64,000 nt of DNA from Limnobacter sp. (GCA_029866125.1 JARWZZ010000015.1:372001-436000); one strand, 5' to 3'. Shown: positions 32,557 through 42,366, counted from the first letter of the stretch. Program-made: numbers and translations. Notes: a model not told the origin generated them from the letters alone.

Positions 32557-32976
32557 ATGTCTACCATTCAAGTGGATGTTGTTAGTGCGGAAGAGTTGAT
32601 CTACTCTGGCGAAGTTGAGTTTGTGGCTTTGCCTGGTGAACAAGGTGAATTGGGTATTTACCCCAAGCACACCCCTCTGATCACACGCATCAAGCCCGGT
32701 ACCGTACGCATGAAGATTGCTGGTCAATCCGAAGACGAGGTTGTATTCGTTAACGGTGGCATTTTGGAGGTTCAGCCAAACCGTGTAACCGTGTTGGCTG
32801 ACACAGCGGTGCGAGCTGCTGATCTGGATGAAGCCAAAGCTGCAGAGGCCAAACGTTTGGCTGAAGAAGCAATGGCCAACCACGACAGTGATGTGGACTA
32901 TGCACAAGCGCAGGCCGAGTTGGCTTCTGCAATTGCACAGTTGTCTGCAATCAAGCGTCTGAGAAAGGTTCGCTAA
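32557..32976 (+). CDS. atpC: ATP synthase F1 subunit epsilon
   Basis: Epsilon binds gamma and inhibits ATP hydrolysis through its C-terminal helices. The 139-residue protein has the beta-sandwich N-terminal domain ([20 protein letters not shown], about 18-37; HTPL) and two C-terminal helices ([16 protein letters not shown]). AAAGGAAACGAGT precedes the ATG. It is the last gene of the atp operon and is followed by a strong terminator. Confidence 0.96.
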   Translation: MSTIQVDVVSAEELIYSGEVEFVALPGEQGELGIYPKHTPLITRIKPGTVRMKIAGQSEDEVVFVNGGILEVQPNRVTVLADTAVRAADLDEAKAAEAKRLAEEAMANHDSDVDYAQAQAELASAIAQLSAIKRLRKVR

Positions 32977-33000
32977 TCCTTTAATCAGGATTGGATGATG

Positions 33001-33031
33001 AAAAGCCACGGCCTAAGCCGTGGCTTTTTTT
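33001..33031 (+). terminator. Rho-independent terminator of the atp operon
   Basis: AAAAGCCACGGC (33001-33012) and GCCGTGGCTTTT (33017-33028) form a 12-bp stem with a CTAA loop, continuing into a T run. It begins 24 bases after the atpC stop. Confidence 0.92.
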
Positions 33032-33163
33032 ATGGTGGCAAAGCATGCGTGAACCGCACTTCAGCACAAGTCTGCGGAACCTATCTGTGTAAGTAGCTCG
33101 GTTCTGGGTGGAACTATCCTGTGGCCGATGGGACTCAATGTTAGTCAACACGGAGCCCACCCC

Positions 33164-33550
33164 ATGAAAAAAACATTCGATAGTCTATTGGCCGAGGTCT
33201 CAGCCCGCCGACCCAGTGAAAACCGACCTACAGGCAGAGTTTTCTTTTACAAAGAACACCCGGTGCAGTTGATTGCGGGTGAGATGGAAGGGATCCATTG
33301 GGTAGACATTCAAATTGAGTTGAAACGCTTCCAACTTACCAATTTGAATGCAGCCCTGAAGGTGTTGAAGGCCAATTTGGAGATGGGTGCTGCAACGCCA
33401 ATTCCAACCTGGTTTGCTGCCAATGCTCAGGGTACTTTGATTTTTATCAATCGTTTGGATTGGCAGCATTTGTCTGTCGATGTGCTGGATGACCACATCA
33501 TGCGTTGTATTGAGCAAATGGGGCAAGCACTGGCTTCTGAGGGCGTTTAA
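33164..33550 (+). CDS. Uncharacterised small cytosolic protein
   Basis: I do not recognise this 128-residue protein (from MKKTFDSLLAEV). It has no signal or membrane segment. Its middle alternates short strands (GRVFFYKEHPVQLI, then GIHWVDIQIEL), and the end contains AQGTLIFINRLDW and a helical tail. The fold pattern is vaguely like that of small secretion chaperones, but nothing secretion-related is nearby, so I make no such call. An in-frame ATG at 33128 would add 12 residues; CGGAG before 33164 favours the shorter form. It lies between the atp terminator and a phosphoesterase gene. Confidence 0.6.
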   Translation: MKKTFDSLLAEVSARRPSENRPTGRVFFYKEHPVQLIAGEMEGIHWVDIQIELKRFQLTNLNAALKVLKANLEMGAATPIPTWFAANAQGTLIFINRLDWQHLSVDVLDDHIMRCIEQMGQALASEGV

Positions 33551-33578
33551 AGCCTTGCAGGCGGTTTAGAATGAGTGC

Positions 33579-34448
33579 ATGAAAATTGCACTTTATTCCG
33601 ATCTACATCTTGAAACCCTGCAGCGATACCCTGGCATAAACAGAGTGCCAGAGCCCAAAGATGCAGTCGACTTGGTGGTGCTTGCCGGGGACATCAACCA
33701 AGGCACAGCCGGGTTGGACGACCTTGCGCGCTTGGGCAAAAGCCACATCTATGTGTCAGGCAATCACGAGTATTACAACCACGACATTGAAATTCTTGAC
33801 CAGCAACTGGCCGAAAAAGCGGACAAGCTGAACTTGCATTTTTTGCAACGTTCCGCTGTGGTCATACAGGGCGTGCGGTTTTTGGGTTGCACCTTGTGGA
33901 CCGATTTTGACATTCAATCCGGTTGGCGCTTTGGTGCGGAGTTGGTGGCCAAAGCGTTTCTACCGGATTACAAGCTGATTCGCCACCGTGGCAAAAAACT
34001 ATCGCCCATGGTCAGCGTTGACTTGCATCATCAAAATGTGGATTGGTTGCAAGCCATGTTGGATACACCCTTTGCCGGTAAAACGGTGGTGATTACCCAC
34101 CACGCGCCTCACCCCCAAAGTATTCACCCCCGTTTTGCAATGAGCCCCATCAACGCAGCTTTTGTGTCGGATTTAACACGGCTGATGGGCAAGGCCGATG
34201 TGTGGATGCACGGGCATATGCATGACTCGTTTGACTATCAGGTTCACCAAGCAGGAAAGCCCACACGTGTGGTAGTAAACCCGCGAGGTTACGTCAGGAA
34301 GAAGGGGAAGGTGCGCCAATTGGAGCGTCGTGTGAGCGAGCATGCCAGCAATACGCTTGGCGAGGCTGAAATTTCGCAAGCCATGCATTCCATGCCCCAG
34401 GTGTTTGAGAATCCATTTTTCAATTCGTCATTGGTGATTGAAATTTGA
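33579..34448 (+). CDS. Calcineurin-like metallophosphoesterase
   Basis: The 289-residue protein has the complete metallophosphoesterase motif set: SDLHLE (about 7-12), GDINQG (about 37-42), GNHEYY (about 61-66), THHAPHP (about 173-179) and MHGHMHDS (about 209-216). It would be a cytosolic dinuclear-metal phosphoesterase; the substrate is unknown. The stop codon overlaps the start of the next gene by four bases, so the two are translationally coupled. Confidence 0.85.
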   Translation: MKIALYSDLHLETLQRYPGINRVPEPKDAVDLVVLAGDINQGTAGLDDLARLGKSHIYVSGNHEYYNHDIEILDQQLAEKADKLNLHFLQRSAVVIQGVRFLGCTLWTDFDIQSGWRFGAELVAKAFLPDYKLIRHRGKKLSPMVSVDLHHQNVDWLQAMLDTPFAGKTVVITHHAPHPQSIHPRFAMSPINAAFVSDLTRLMGKADVWMHGHMHDSFDYQVHQAGKPTRVVVNPRGYVRKKGKVRQLERRVSEHASNTLGEAEISQAMHSMPQVFENPFFNSSLVIEI

Positions 34449-35221
34449 ATGCCGCCAACACAAGTCTGCGTTTTGCAGCGAATTTGGGTTTGATGTACAA
34501 CGAATGGCCCTTCCTTGAGCGGTTCAAAGCCTGCGCGGAAGATGGTTTTGAATGGGCTGAATGTCTATTTCCCTACGATGTACCCCCCGACCATTTGGCG
34601 GCTGTTGTTGCTGAGTCGGGCGTGAAATTACTTCAAATCAACGCACCTGCTGGGGATTGGGCGAAGGGCGACCGAGGTTTGGCTGTGGATCCGGCACGCG
34701 AATCGGAGTTTAAGCTGTCCATCGAATTGGCATTGAAGTATGCAGAGCACCTGAAGATAAACCAGATGCATGTGTTGGCTGGGGTGGGTGCAGATTGGAA
34801 TCAGTACCGAAAGAACCTGAGTTGGTTGAGTGAGCAAACCCAAGGCATGGCTATGACCTGGTTGATTGAGCCGATTAACCGCAGGGATGTGCCAGGCTAC
34901 CTGCTTGCCTACCAAGCGGATGCACACCGGCTGATTCAAGAGTTAAGCCTTAATAATGTGAAGGTGCAGATGGACCTTTACCATTGCCAGATCATGGAAG
35001 GCGATATCATCAGTCGCCTAAGGCAGTATTTACCAGGTGGGAACGTGGCCCACATCCAAATTGCAGGTGTGCCTGAAAGGCATGAGCCGAGCCGCAGTGA
35101 ATTGAGTTATTCAAGGGTGTTTGAGGAATTGATTGCTCTTGACTATCGCGGGCTGATTGGATGCGAGTATCGCCCACTCTCTGGAACCCGTGCGGGTTTG
35201 GATTGGATAAAGTCGGTTTGA
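34445..35221 (+). CDS. hyi: Hydroxypyruvate isomerase-like TIM-barrel protein
   Basis: The 258-residue protein fits the xylose-isomerase-like TIM barrel, Hyi branch: RFAANLGLMYNEWPFLERF (about 9-27), WLIEPINRRDVPGYL (Glu metal ligand, about 138-152), MDLYHCQ (about 177-183), HIQIAG and GCEYRP near the end. Hyi converts hydroxypyruvate to tartronate semialdehyde, but the OtnI branch looks alike, and no glyoxylate genes are nearby to decide. It uses a TTG start overlapping the preceding TGA stop, consistent with coupling to the phosphoesterase gene. Confidence 0.75.
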   Translation: MNAANTSLRFAANLGLMYNEWPFLERFKACAEDGFEWAECLFPYDVPPDHLAAVVAESGVKLLQINAPAGDWAKGDRGLAVDPARESEFKLSIELALKYAEHLKINQMHVLAGVGADWNQYRKNLSWLSEQTQGMAMTWLIEPINRRDVPGYLLAYQADAHRLIQELSLNNVKVQMDLYHCQIMEGDIISRLRQYLPGGNVAHIQIAGVPERHEPSRSELSYSRVFEELIALDYRGLIGCEYRPLSGTRAGLDWIKSV

Positions 35222-35296
35222 TTTAAGGCACAATACGATACGCGGCGGAGTCTACGACGTGTAGCCACGATGCTGAGCGAAATGAAGGAATGACAT

Positions 35297-35725
35297 ATGC
35301 AAGACGCGGATCTGAAGAAATTGCTGCAAGAGGCCAAAACAATTGCAGTGGTTGGATTCTCTCCCCAAGCCCACAAGCCCAGTTTTTTTGTGGCCAAGTA
35401 CCTGCAGAGCCAAGGTTACCGAATTTTGCCGATTAACCCCGCATTGAACGGATTACCCAGTGGTTTAATGGGTGAGGTGGGGTATGCCGATTTGGCCACT
35501 GCCGTTGAAAAAACTGGATTAACCATTGATATTGTGGATGTATTCAGACGTGCAGAACACACGCCCGGTGTACTGAAAGAGGCAATGGGCGTCAAAGCCA
35601 AAGCGATCTGGTTGCAGCAAGGTATTTCAAACGATGATGTGGGTTTGCGGGGCAAAGCCGCGGGAATGCAGGTGGTGATGGACCGATGCATCAAGACCGA
35701 CCATCAACGGTTGATGCACCTGTAA
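35297..35725 (+). CDS. CoA-binding domain protein (YccU-like)
   Basis: The 142-residue protein is a single CoA-binding Rossmann-type domain: KTIAVVGFSPQAHKPSFFVA (about 14-33), GYRILPINPA (about 39-48), TIDIVDVFRRAEHTPGV (about 76-92) and AIWLQQGISN. Family members bind coenzyme A but have no agreed function. AAGGA sits before the ATG at 35297. It lies upstream of hemE in the same direction, 71 bases apart. Confidence 0.85.
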   Translation: MQDADLKKLLQEAKTIAVVGFSPQAHKPSFFVAKYLQSQGYRILPINPALNGLPSGLMGEVGYADLATAVEKTGLTIDIVDVFRRAEHTPGVLKEAMGVKAKAIWLQQGISNDDVGLRGKAAGMQVVMDRCIKTDHQRLMHL

Positions 35726-35796
35726 TCGCTGGCCATAGCGCAAGAGGCAACCTGCGTTACAAGAAGTAAATTTATACATTTCAAACACGAGAACCC

Positions 35797-36900
35797 ATGA
35801 CCCAATTTGTACTCCCCAAGAATGACACTTTCCTGCGTGCTTTGAGGCGTGAGGAAACTGAATACACGCCAGTGTGGCTGATGCGTCAGGCCGGGCGCTA
35901 TTTGCCCGAATACCGCGCCACGCGTGCGAAGGCGGGCAATTTTATGGGACTGTGTACCAATCCAGAGTTGGCTTGCGAAGTGACTCTGCAGCCTTTGGAG
36001 CGCTACCCACTGGATGCTGCTATTTTGTTTTCTGACATTTTGACAGTGCCCGATGCAATGGGTTTGGGCTTGTATTTTGAGGAAGGCGAGGGCCCCAAAT
36101 TCAAGCACCCGATTGTGACGGAAGAAGACGTGGCTAAGCTGGCAGTGCCAGATATTGAAGAAAAGCTGGGCTATGTGACCCAAGCGGTTTCAACCATCCG
36201 TGGTGCACTCAATGGGCGGGTGCCTTTGATCGGCTTTACCGGAAGCCCTTGGACCTTGGCCTGTTACATGGTAGAGGGTGGGGGCAGCAGTGACTTTCGC
36301 AAAGTGAAAACCATGCTGTACAAGCGCCCTGACCTGATGCACCAAATTTTGAGTGTGACCACCGAGGCGGTGATTCAGTATTTGAAGGCCCAAATTGCAG
36401 CGGGCGCGCAAGCGGTCATGATTTTTGACAGTTGGGGCGGTGCATTGGCTGATGATGCATTCAAGAAATTCAGCTTGGCCTATATTCGCCAGATTGTGAA
36501 GGCCCTGCCCTTGCAAGCCAACCGTGGAACGTTCACCGAGGACATTCCGTCCATCGTGTTTACGAAAGGTGGCGGACTTTGGTTGGAGGACATTGCTTCG
36601 ACTGGGGCCAGTGCTGTGGGTGTGGATTGGACCGTGAACTTGGGGCAGGCCCGTGCGCGCGTGGGTGACCGATGTGCAATTCAAGGCAATTTAGACCCCA
36701 ATGTGCTTTTTGCATCGCCAGCTCAAATTCAGGCCGAAGTAGCCAAATCGTTGGAAAGTTTTGGGGTACCCCAAGCGGGGTGTGGACATGTTTTCAATTT
36801 GGGTCACGGCATTTCCCAGTTTACCGATCCGGAGTCTGTGACTGCGATGGTGGAGGCTGTACATAGCTACAGTAGACGCCAAAGACAAAAAAATTCTTGA
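35797..36900 (+). CDS. hemE: Uroporphyrinogen decarboxylase
   Basis: HemE removes the four acetate carboxyl groups of uroporphyrinogen III to give coproporphyrinogen III in haem synthesis. The signatures [11 protein letters not shown] (about 31-41), [12 protein letters not shown] (about 76-87, catalytic Asp) and [16 protein letters not shown] (about 146-161) are present, and the 367-residue length is normal. No other haem gene is adjacent. It is followed by a 298-base, AT-rich gap before priA. Confidence 0.97.
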   Translation: MTQFVLPKNDTFLRALRREETEYTPVWLMRQAGRYLPEYRATRAKAGNFMGLCTNPELACEVTLQPLERYPLDAAILFSDILTVPDAMGLGLYFEEGEGPKFKHPIVTEEDVAKLAVPDIEEKLGYVTQAVSTIRGALNGRVPLIGFTGSPWTLACYMVEGGGSSDFRKVKTMLYKRPDLMHQILSVTTEAVIQYLKAQIAAGAQAVMIFDSWGGALADDAFKKFSLAYIRQIVKALPLQANRGTFTEDIPSIVFTKGGGLWLEDIASTGASAVGVDWTVNLGQARARVGDRCAIQGNLDPNVLFASPAQIQAEVAKSLESFGVPQAGCGHVFNLGHGISQFTDPESVTAMVEAVHSYSRRQRQKNS

Positions 36901-37198
36901 CTTATTCACATTTTAACGATGAACCAGGATTTGTAACAAATTTTGCGCTGCAGCAGCCTAAAGAACAAATCAAATAGAATAAGTAATTGATTTAAAAGAA
37001 TTAAATAAATTTATAGAAAAGCCCCGCTTTACATGCTGATGGATTTGTTCTATGGGTTATTGCTAGTTTTGTACAACTGTCCACAAAGTTATCCACATTT
37101 TGAAACCCATCTCTTTGAATGCTTGGTGGATAGGCCAACTAGGAACATAACTTAAAGTAAGCTCTCAACATGAACTCGGATAATCATAAGGTATTAGC
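36901..37198. other. AT-rich intergenic region with DnaA-box-like cluster
   Basis: This 298-base gap contains no gene that I can support. About 36955-37020 is very AT-rich. It is enclosed by a perfect 10-base inverted repeat, AGAACAAATC (36962-36971) and GATTTGTTCT (37042-37051). To its right is a perfect DnaA box, TTATCCACA (37089-37097), a 7/9 match on the same strand (CTGTCCACA, 37077-37085), and a partial match on the other strand near 37124-37130. The arrangement resembles an origin or a DnaA-controlled promoter for priA; which, if either, is inference. Confidence 0.5.
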
Positions 37199-39283
37199 AT
37201 GACTGGGTGCCCCCCAAAAAGGGTGAGAGTCTTGATTGCTGCGCCGCTTCCTAGGGTTTTCACTTACGAATGGTGCTTAGGTGAATCTCCTGTATTTGGG
37301 CAGCGGGTGATCGTACCTTGGGGTAATCGCTTGCGGGTTGCCATGGTTCACTCAGTGGTGGATGAGTTTGAATCTCCGGAAGAATTCGAGCTTAAATCGG
37401 TGCAAGCCTGCTTGGATGATGGGGTTTTGTTGCGTGGCGATTGGCAGCAGCTGATTGAATTCGCAGCGGATTACTACCATTACCCTTTGGGCCTGATTGC
37501 GCTGGAGTGTTTGCCCAAAGCCCTGCGTGTGTTGAATGCCAAGGGCGCAGAACCCGTGATGGTGGCAAAGTCGCGGGAGTATGCGCTTGCAGCACGCGCC
37601 AAGCGAGATGAGCTTACAGAATCTAACAATCCGAAGGTGTCCAAACCAGTTGCCCCGCCAGAATTTCGCTTGAACAGTGAGCAAAAAAGCGCGTTGGAGA
37701 CCTTGGCTGAATCCAAAGGGTTTTGCTGCTTTTTATTGTATGGCGTAACCGGCAGTGGCAAGACCGAGGTGTATTTACACGCGATTGCGGAAAAAGTGGC
37801 GGCTGGGCACCAAGTGCTGGTGCTGCTGCCCGAAATCAACCTAACCCCCGCAGCCCAAAAATTGTATGAAGAGCGTTTAAAGCCCTTCAAAGTGGTGGTG
37901 TTGCACAGCAATCTTGCCGAGTTGACTCGCACCAAGGCGTGGTATTTGGCCGCGCTGGGGGTTGCCGATGTGGTGATTGCAACGCGCCTAGGCGTTTTAA
38001 CGCCATTACCCCGTTTGGGTTTTGTGGTGGTGGATGAGGAGCACGACCCCTCCTACAAACAACAAGAAGGCATGAAGTACAACGCGCGGGATTTGGCTGT
38101 GGTGTTGGCCAAGCAACGCAATGTACCCGTGGTTTTGGGGTCGGCTACGCCGTCGCTGGAGACTTGGCAAAAAGCAGAGCTTGGGCAATACAAACGCCTG
38201 AGTTTGACCACACGTGCAGTAACAGGCGCCAGCCTACCTCAGGTTGATTTAATCAATACGGCCAATTTCAAACCCAAAGAAGGTTTGTCTGAACCCGTCA
38301 TGCAGGCCTTGAAGTCTACTTTTGAGGCGGGCAAACAAAGCATCGTATTTTTGAACCGTCGGGGTTACGCACCCCAAATGATGTGCGAAGCCTGCGGTTG
38401 GGTGGCCGGTTGCAAGCATTGCAGCACCCACATGGTGTGGCACAAACGTGAAAAGGCTTTGCGCTGCCACCATTGTGGCGCAGGCCAGCGGGTGCCCGCC
38501 CATTGCCCGGATTGCGGCAATCAAGATTTGACGGGGTTTGGCCGTGGCACCCAGCGATTGGAAGAAGTGCTGGCGCTGCTGATGCCGGATACCCGCGTGC
38601 TACGCATTGATGCGGACAGCACCCGCAACAAAGGGCAGGTGGAGGCCTTGCTGGAGCAAGCCCATTCGGGCGAGGCGGATGTGTTGGTGGGCACCCAGAT
38701 GATTGCCAAAGGCCATGATTTTGCAAACGTGGAATTGGTGGTGGCGTTGAATGTGGATGCCTCTTTGTTCTCGCACTCCTACAAGGCCCCAGAGCGATTG
38801 TTTGCCCAGTTGATGCAGGTGGCTGGACGTGCAGGGCGCAGGGCGTCTGAGGGCGGTCATCATGCCAGGATGATGGTTCAAACCCGCTACCCGGATCACC
38901 CGTTGTTCGCATCCCTGAAGGCACATGATTACCCCAGTTTTGCCGCCCATGAATTGCAAGGTAGGCTTGAGGCGCGGATGCCCCCGTTCTCCTACCAAGC
39001 CATGATTCGGGCAGACCACAAAAACCTAGGCAATTGCTTGGAGTTTTTGAAAATGGCCAAAAATTTGGGTGAAGATTTGGCCCGTGAGGAAGGGGTGGTT
39101 TTTATCTGTGACCCCGTGCCTTTGACCATTGTGCGGGTGGCTGAGGTGGAGCGCGCCCAAATGTTGGTGGAATCGGAGTCCCGCCCCGCATTGCATCGGT
39201 TTTTGAATGCCTGGCTTTTGGCGTTGTGGGAGGTAAAAACTTCGACCCGTTGGTTTGTTGAAATTGATCCGGCCGAGCTCTAA
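37199..39283 (+). CDS. priA: Primosomal protein N' (replication restart helicase PriA)
   Basis: PriA recognises stalled forks and reloads the replisome. The 694-residue protein has Walker A GVTGSGKTEVY (about 182-192), the DEEH box VDEEHDPS (about 277-284), and the paired zinc-binding cysteines CEACGW, CKHC, CHHCG and CPDCG (about 398-440), followed by conserved helicase motifs (GTQMIAKGHDF, QVAGRAGR). The length is normal. rep, another fork-restart helicase gene, follows 44 bases downstream. Confidence 0.97.
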   Translation: MTGCPPKRVRVLIAAPLPRVFTYEWCLGESPVFGQRVIVPWGNRLRVAMVHSVVDEFESPEEFELKSVQACLDDGVLLRGDWQQLIEFAADYYHYPLGLIALECLPKALRVLNAKGAEPVMVAKSREYALAARAKRDELTESNNPKVSKPVAPPEFRLNSEQKSALETLAESKGFCCFLLYGVTGSGKTEVYLHAIAEKVAAGHQVLVLLPEINLTPAAQKLYEERLKPFKVVVLHSNLAELTRTKAWYLAALGVADVVIATRLGVLTPLPRLGFVVVDEEHDPSYKQQEGMKYNARDLAVVLAKQRNVPVVLGSATPSLETWQKAELGQYKRLSLTTRAVTGASLPQVDLINTANFKPKEGLSEPVMQALKSTFEAGKQSIVFLNRRGYAPQMMCEACGWVAGCKHCSTHMVWHKREKALRCHHCGAGQRVPAHCPDCGNQDLTGFGRGTQRLEEVLALLMPDTRVLRIDADSTRNKGQVEALLEQAHSGEADVLVGTQMIAKGHDFANVELVVALNVDASLFSHSYKAPERLFAQLMQVAGRAGRRASEGGHHARMMVQTRYPDHPLFASLKAHDYPSFAAHELQGRLEARMPPFSYQAMIRADHKNLGNCLEFLKMAKNLGEDLAREEGVVFICDPVPLTIVRVAEVERAQMLVESESRPALHRFLNAWLLALWEVKTSTRWFVEIDPAEL

Positions 39284-39327
39284 TGAAGGGCTTCTGTTAA
39301 AGTAGCGGCCTGAATGGAAGTCTCTCA

Positions 39328-41316
39328 ATGTCTGGTCTAAACGCAGCCCAAAGTGAAGCAGTGCATTACGTGGATGGCCCCTGCCTTGTGCTGGCCGGCG
39401 CAGGGTCGGGTAAAACGCGGGTGATTACGCAAAAAATAGCGCACCTGATTACCCAAATTGGCGTGCAGGCCAGAAACATTGCCGCTGTCACATTCACCAA
39501 CAAAGCCGCCAAGGAGATGGAAGAGCGCGCCCATGGCCTGCTGGATGCTTCCCAAACCAAAGGCCTGCTGGTGTGTACATTTCACAGTTTGGGCATGCGT
39601 ATTTTGCGTGAGGAGCACAAGGCTGCCGGCTTGAAGCAACGGTTTTCCATTCTGGATGCCACAGATACCTTTGGCTTGGTGCAGCAGTTGTTGGGCACCA
39701 CGGACAAAAACTTAATTCGCAAATCCCAGAGCGTGATGTCGCTGTGGAAAAATGGATTGATTGACCCAGATGCTGCGTTGGCACAGGCCCAAACAGAAGA
39801 TGAAGCCCAGATTGCGCGTTTGTACCAAAGCTATCAGGCCACGTTGAAGTCGTATCAGGCAGTGGATTTTGATGATTTGATTTTGATCCCCGCCCAAATG
39901 CTGAAAACCAATGCCGAAGTGCGTGAGAAATGGCAAAACCGTTTGCGCTATTTGTTGGTGGATGAGGTTCAAGACACCAACGCTTGCCAATACGATTTGC
40001 TGAAATCGATTGCCGGCCCGCGCGCCATGTTCACAGCGGTTGGCGATGATGACCAAGCCATTTACGCTTGGCGAGGCGCTACCTTGGAGAATTTGCGCCA
40101 GTTGACGGATGATTACCCTCAGCTAAAAGTGATCAAACTTGAGCAAAACTACCGGTCCACCATCCGGATTTTGCAAGCCGCCAACCGTTTGATTGCCAAC
40201 AACCCCAAGTTATTCGAAAAAACCCTGTGGTCCAACCATGGCATGGGCGAAATGATTGCAATCACGCCCATGAATGACGACGAGCACGAGGCCGAGCAAT
40301 TGGCCATGATGATGAGCTCGCACCGGTTTGAACGCCGCGCCAAATACAGCGACTACGCGATTTTGTACCGGAACAACTTTCAGACTCGCATTTTAGAACA
40401 GGCCTTGCGCAGGCAGAAAATACCCTACATTTTAAGTGGCGGGCAAAGCTTTTTTGAGCGGGCGGAAATCAAGGACATTCTTGCTTACTTGCGCTTGCTG
40501 CACAATTCGGACGACGACCCGGCGTTTATACGTGCGGTGACCACACCCAAGCGCGGCATTGGCCAAAAAACACTGGAAGTGCTGGGCACTTATGCCGGTG
40601 AGCGGGGCAACAGCCTGTTTGAAGCCATGTTTGAAAAGGCATTTGAAGCACGCATCAATGTGGGAATGCTGCACGCCCTGAGGACATTTGGCACCTTCAT
40701 CAACAATTTGGAATACAGGGCGCAGCGCGAACCTGCGGGGGAGCTGCTGACGGAATTGCTGAAAGCGATCAACTATGAAGAATGGCTGTATGAGCAGAAT
40801 GACGAGCGGGGTGCGCAAAGCCGTTGGCAAAACGTGCTTGATTTCACAAGTTGGATGGGTGAAAAGGGCAAAGAAGATGGCCTGAACCTGATTGAGTTGA
40901 CTCAACGCGTGGCTTTGATCACCATGTTGGACCGCAAAAATGAGGAAGCCAAACCCGATGCGGTGCAGCTAAGCACCTTGCACGCAGCCAAAGGGCTGGA
41001 ATTTCCCCATGTGTTTTTAATTGGTTGTGAAGAGTCCATTTTGCCGAGTTTTGGCGACGGTGAGGGCCGAGAGCTGACCCCAGAGCGACTGGAAGAAGAG
41101 CGTCGCCTGATGTATGTGGGCGTAACCCGCGCACAGCGCAGCTTGAATATCACTTACTGCAAAAAGCGCAGCAAAGGCCGCGAATTGGTGACTTGTTTCC
41201 CTTCACGCTTTATTAAAGAGCTGAAGCTGGAAGATGACGACCATTTGCCCGACGATACCCCTAAGATGAGCCCCAAAGACAGATTGAGTGCGTTAAAGAG
41301 TATGTTGGGTAAGTAA
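39328..41316 (+). CDS. rep: ATP-dependent DNA helicase Rep
   Basis: Rep is a 3'-5' superfamily 1 helicase that removes blocks ahead of forks. Visible motifs: GAGSGKTRV (about 25-33), TFTNKAAKEM, VDEVQDTN (about 211-218), GDDDQAIYAWRGA (about 237-249), LEQNYRS, TLHAAKGLEF (about 551-560) and LMYVGVTRA. The 662-residue length fits Rep rather than the longer UvrD or PcrA forms, though the family split cannot be proven by eye. It is adjacent to priA. Confidence 0.93.
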   Translation: MSGLNAAQSEAVHYVDGPCLVLAGAGSGKTRVITQKIAHLITQIGVQARNIAAVTFTNKAAKEMEERAHGLLDASQTKGLLVCTFHSLGMRILREEHKAAGLKQRFSILDATDTFGLVQQLLGTTDKNLIRKSQSVMSLWKNGLIDPDAALAQAQTEDEAQIARLYQSYQATLKSYQAVDFDDLILIPAQMLKTNAEVREKWQNRLRYLLVDEVQDTNACQYDLLKSIAGPRAMFTAVGDDDQAIYAWRGATLENLRQLTDDYPQLKVIKLEQNYRSTIRILQAANRLIANNPKLFEKTLWSNHGMGEMIAITPMNDDEHEAEQLAMMMSSHRFERRAKYSDYAILYRNNFQTRILEQALRRQKIPYILSGGQSFFERAEIKDILAYLRLLHNSDDDPAFIRAVTTPKRGIGQKTLEVLGTYAGERGNSLFEAMFEKAFEARINVGMLHALRTFGTFINNLEYRAQREPAGELLTELLKAINYEEWLYEQNDERGAQSRWQNVLDFTSWMGEKGKEDGLNLIELTQRVALITMLDRKNEEAKPDAVQLSTLHAAKGLEFPHVFLIGCEESILPSFGDGEGRELTPERLEEERRLMYVGVTRAQRSLNITYCKKRSKGRELVTCFPSRFIKELKLEDDDHLPDDTPKMSPKDRLSALKSMLGK

Positions 41317-41338
41317 ACTGGGGTCTTACAAAAGGAAA

Positions 41339-41370
41339 AGGGCCTGATCCCAAGGAGGCGGGCAGGCCCT
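41339..41370 (-). terminator. Hairpin terminator of the SDR gene
   Basis: AGGGCCTG (41339-41346) and CAGGCCCT (41363-41370) form an 8-bp stem. On the minus strand it is followed by a T-rich tract, as expected downstream of the gene at 41427-42329. It may also slow transcripts from rep. Confidence 0.6.
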
Positions 41371-41426
41371 GTAAATGCAGCTATACGGCTTTCTTTTTGT
41401 TGTCAGGTGCAGCTCAAATTACAAGT

Positions 41427-42329
41427 TTAAGCCGCCAATTTTTCTGCAGCTTTGCGCTTTTTGCGTGCAATTTGCTTGTCGCGGATCTTCTTGATTTGAC
41501 TCACGATAATGGCCTGATATTTTTCTGGTAGCGCACGAACCATTGCGTCCAAAGCGATGGCGTCTGGGCCAACCAAAATACGGCGTTTGTCTTTCTTGAC
41601 TGCAGTCAGAATGATGTCGGCTGCCTTTTCTGCGCTGGTGATGAAAAACTTCTCAAAGAAGTCCTTGCCATCTTCGTGGGTGGTGCCCATGAATTCTTCA
41701 AGCGCAGGCTCACCTTTGCTCTTGCGGGCGATGGCTGTTTTGATGCCGCCTGGGTGCACGCTGGTGGCAGACACGCCGCAATCCATCATGTCCAATTCCT
41801 GACGCAAGCTTTCTGTAAAGCCACGCACCGCAAATTTGGTGGCGTTGTAGCAGCTTTGCGTGGGTTGTGCGCAAAGCCCAAACAGGCTGGATGTGTTGAT
41901 GATGTGGCCTTCGCCAGATTTAATCAGGTAGGGCAAGAATGCCTTGGAGCCATAGACCACGCCCCAAAAGTTGATGCCTACAATCCACTCAAACTTTTCG
42001 TAATCAATGGCTGTAACTGGGGTTGCGTAAGCCACGCCTGCGTTGTTGAAAATCAGGTTGACTTTGCCGTGGTCGGCTGCTGTTTTGTCGGCCCAAGCGT
42101 AAACTCCATCCTTGTCAGACACGTCCAGTTTTTGGCTGGTAATCTTGATGGATTTCTTGGCTTTGTCTGCGGCTGCTTGAGCAAGGCTGACTGTTTCTGC
42201 CAAGCCTGTGGTGTCTACATCGGACAGGGAAAGGCTTGCACCTTCGCGTGCCAATTGAAGGGCCAAGGTGCGACCCATGCCTGATGCTGCACCAGTAATT
42301 GCTGCAACTTTGCCGTTGAATGATTTCAT
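41427..42329 (-). CDS. SDR-family NAD(P)-dependent oxidoreductase with basic tail
   Basis: This 300-residue short-chain dehydrogenase has the cofactor motif TGAASGMG (about 13-20), NNAGVAY (about 95-101) and the catalytic Ser/Tyr/Lys in NTSSLFG and CYNATKFA (about 145-167). The C-terminal 20 residues are strikingly basic (KKIRDKQIARKKRKAAEK), which might promote nucleic-acid or membrane contact; this is inference. It diverges from a TetR-family regulator, with a perfect palindrome between the two starts, so that regulator probably controls it. Confidence 0.85.
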   Translation of the reverse strand: MKSFNGKVAAITGAASGMGRTLALQLAREGASLSLSDVDTTGLAETVSLAQAAADKAKKSIKITSQKLDVSDKDGVYAWADKTAADHGKVNLIFNNAGVAYATPVTAIDYEKFEWIVGINFWGVVYGSKAFLPYLIKSGEGHIINTSSLFGLCAQPTQSCYNATKFAVRGFTESLRQELDMMDCGVSATSVHPGGIKTAIARKSKGEPALEEFMGTTHEDGKDFFEKFFITSAEKAADIILTAVKKDKRRILVGPDAIALDAMVRALPEKYQAIIVSQIKKIRDKQIARKKRKAAEKLAA

Positions 42330-42348
42330 TGTCTGGTCTCCGTTATTG

Positions 42349-42366
42349 TGACAATTTGTATTGTCA
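42349..42366. promoter_or_regulatory. Perfect 18-bp palindrome, candidate TetR operator
   Basis: TGACAATTTGTATTGTCA is a perfect inverted repeat (7-bp arms, 4-base centre) between the divergent SDR and TetR-family genes. A further half site, ACTGTCA, is at about 42387-42393. It is well placed to bind the adjacent regulator. Confidence 0.7.

Noticed and set aside
33164..33550. Type III secretion chaperone call for the small protein
   Set aside because: Fold-like resemblance only; no secretion genes are nearby.
41676..42284. 202-codon open frame opposite the SDR gene
   Set aside because: Antisense to a well-supported SDR; no start signal and no family resemblance.
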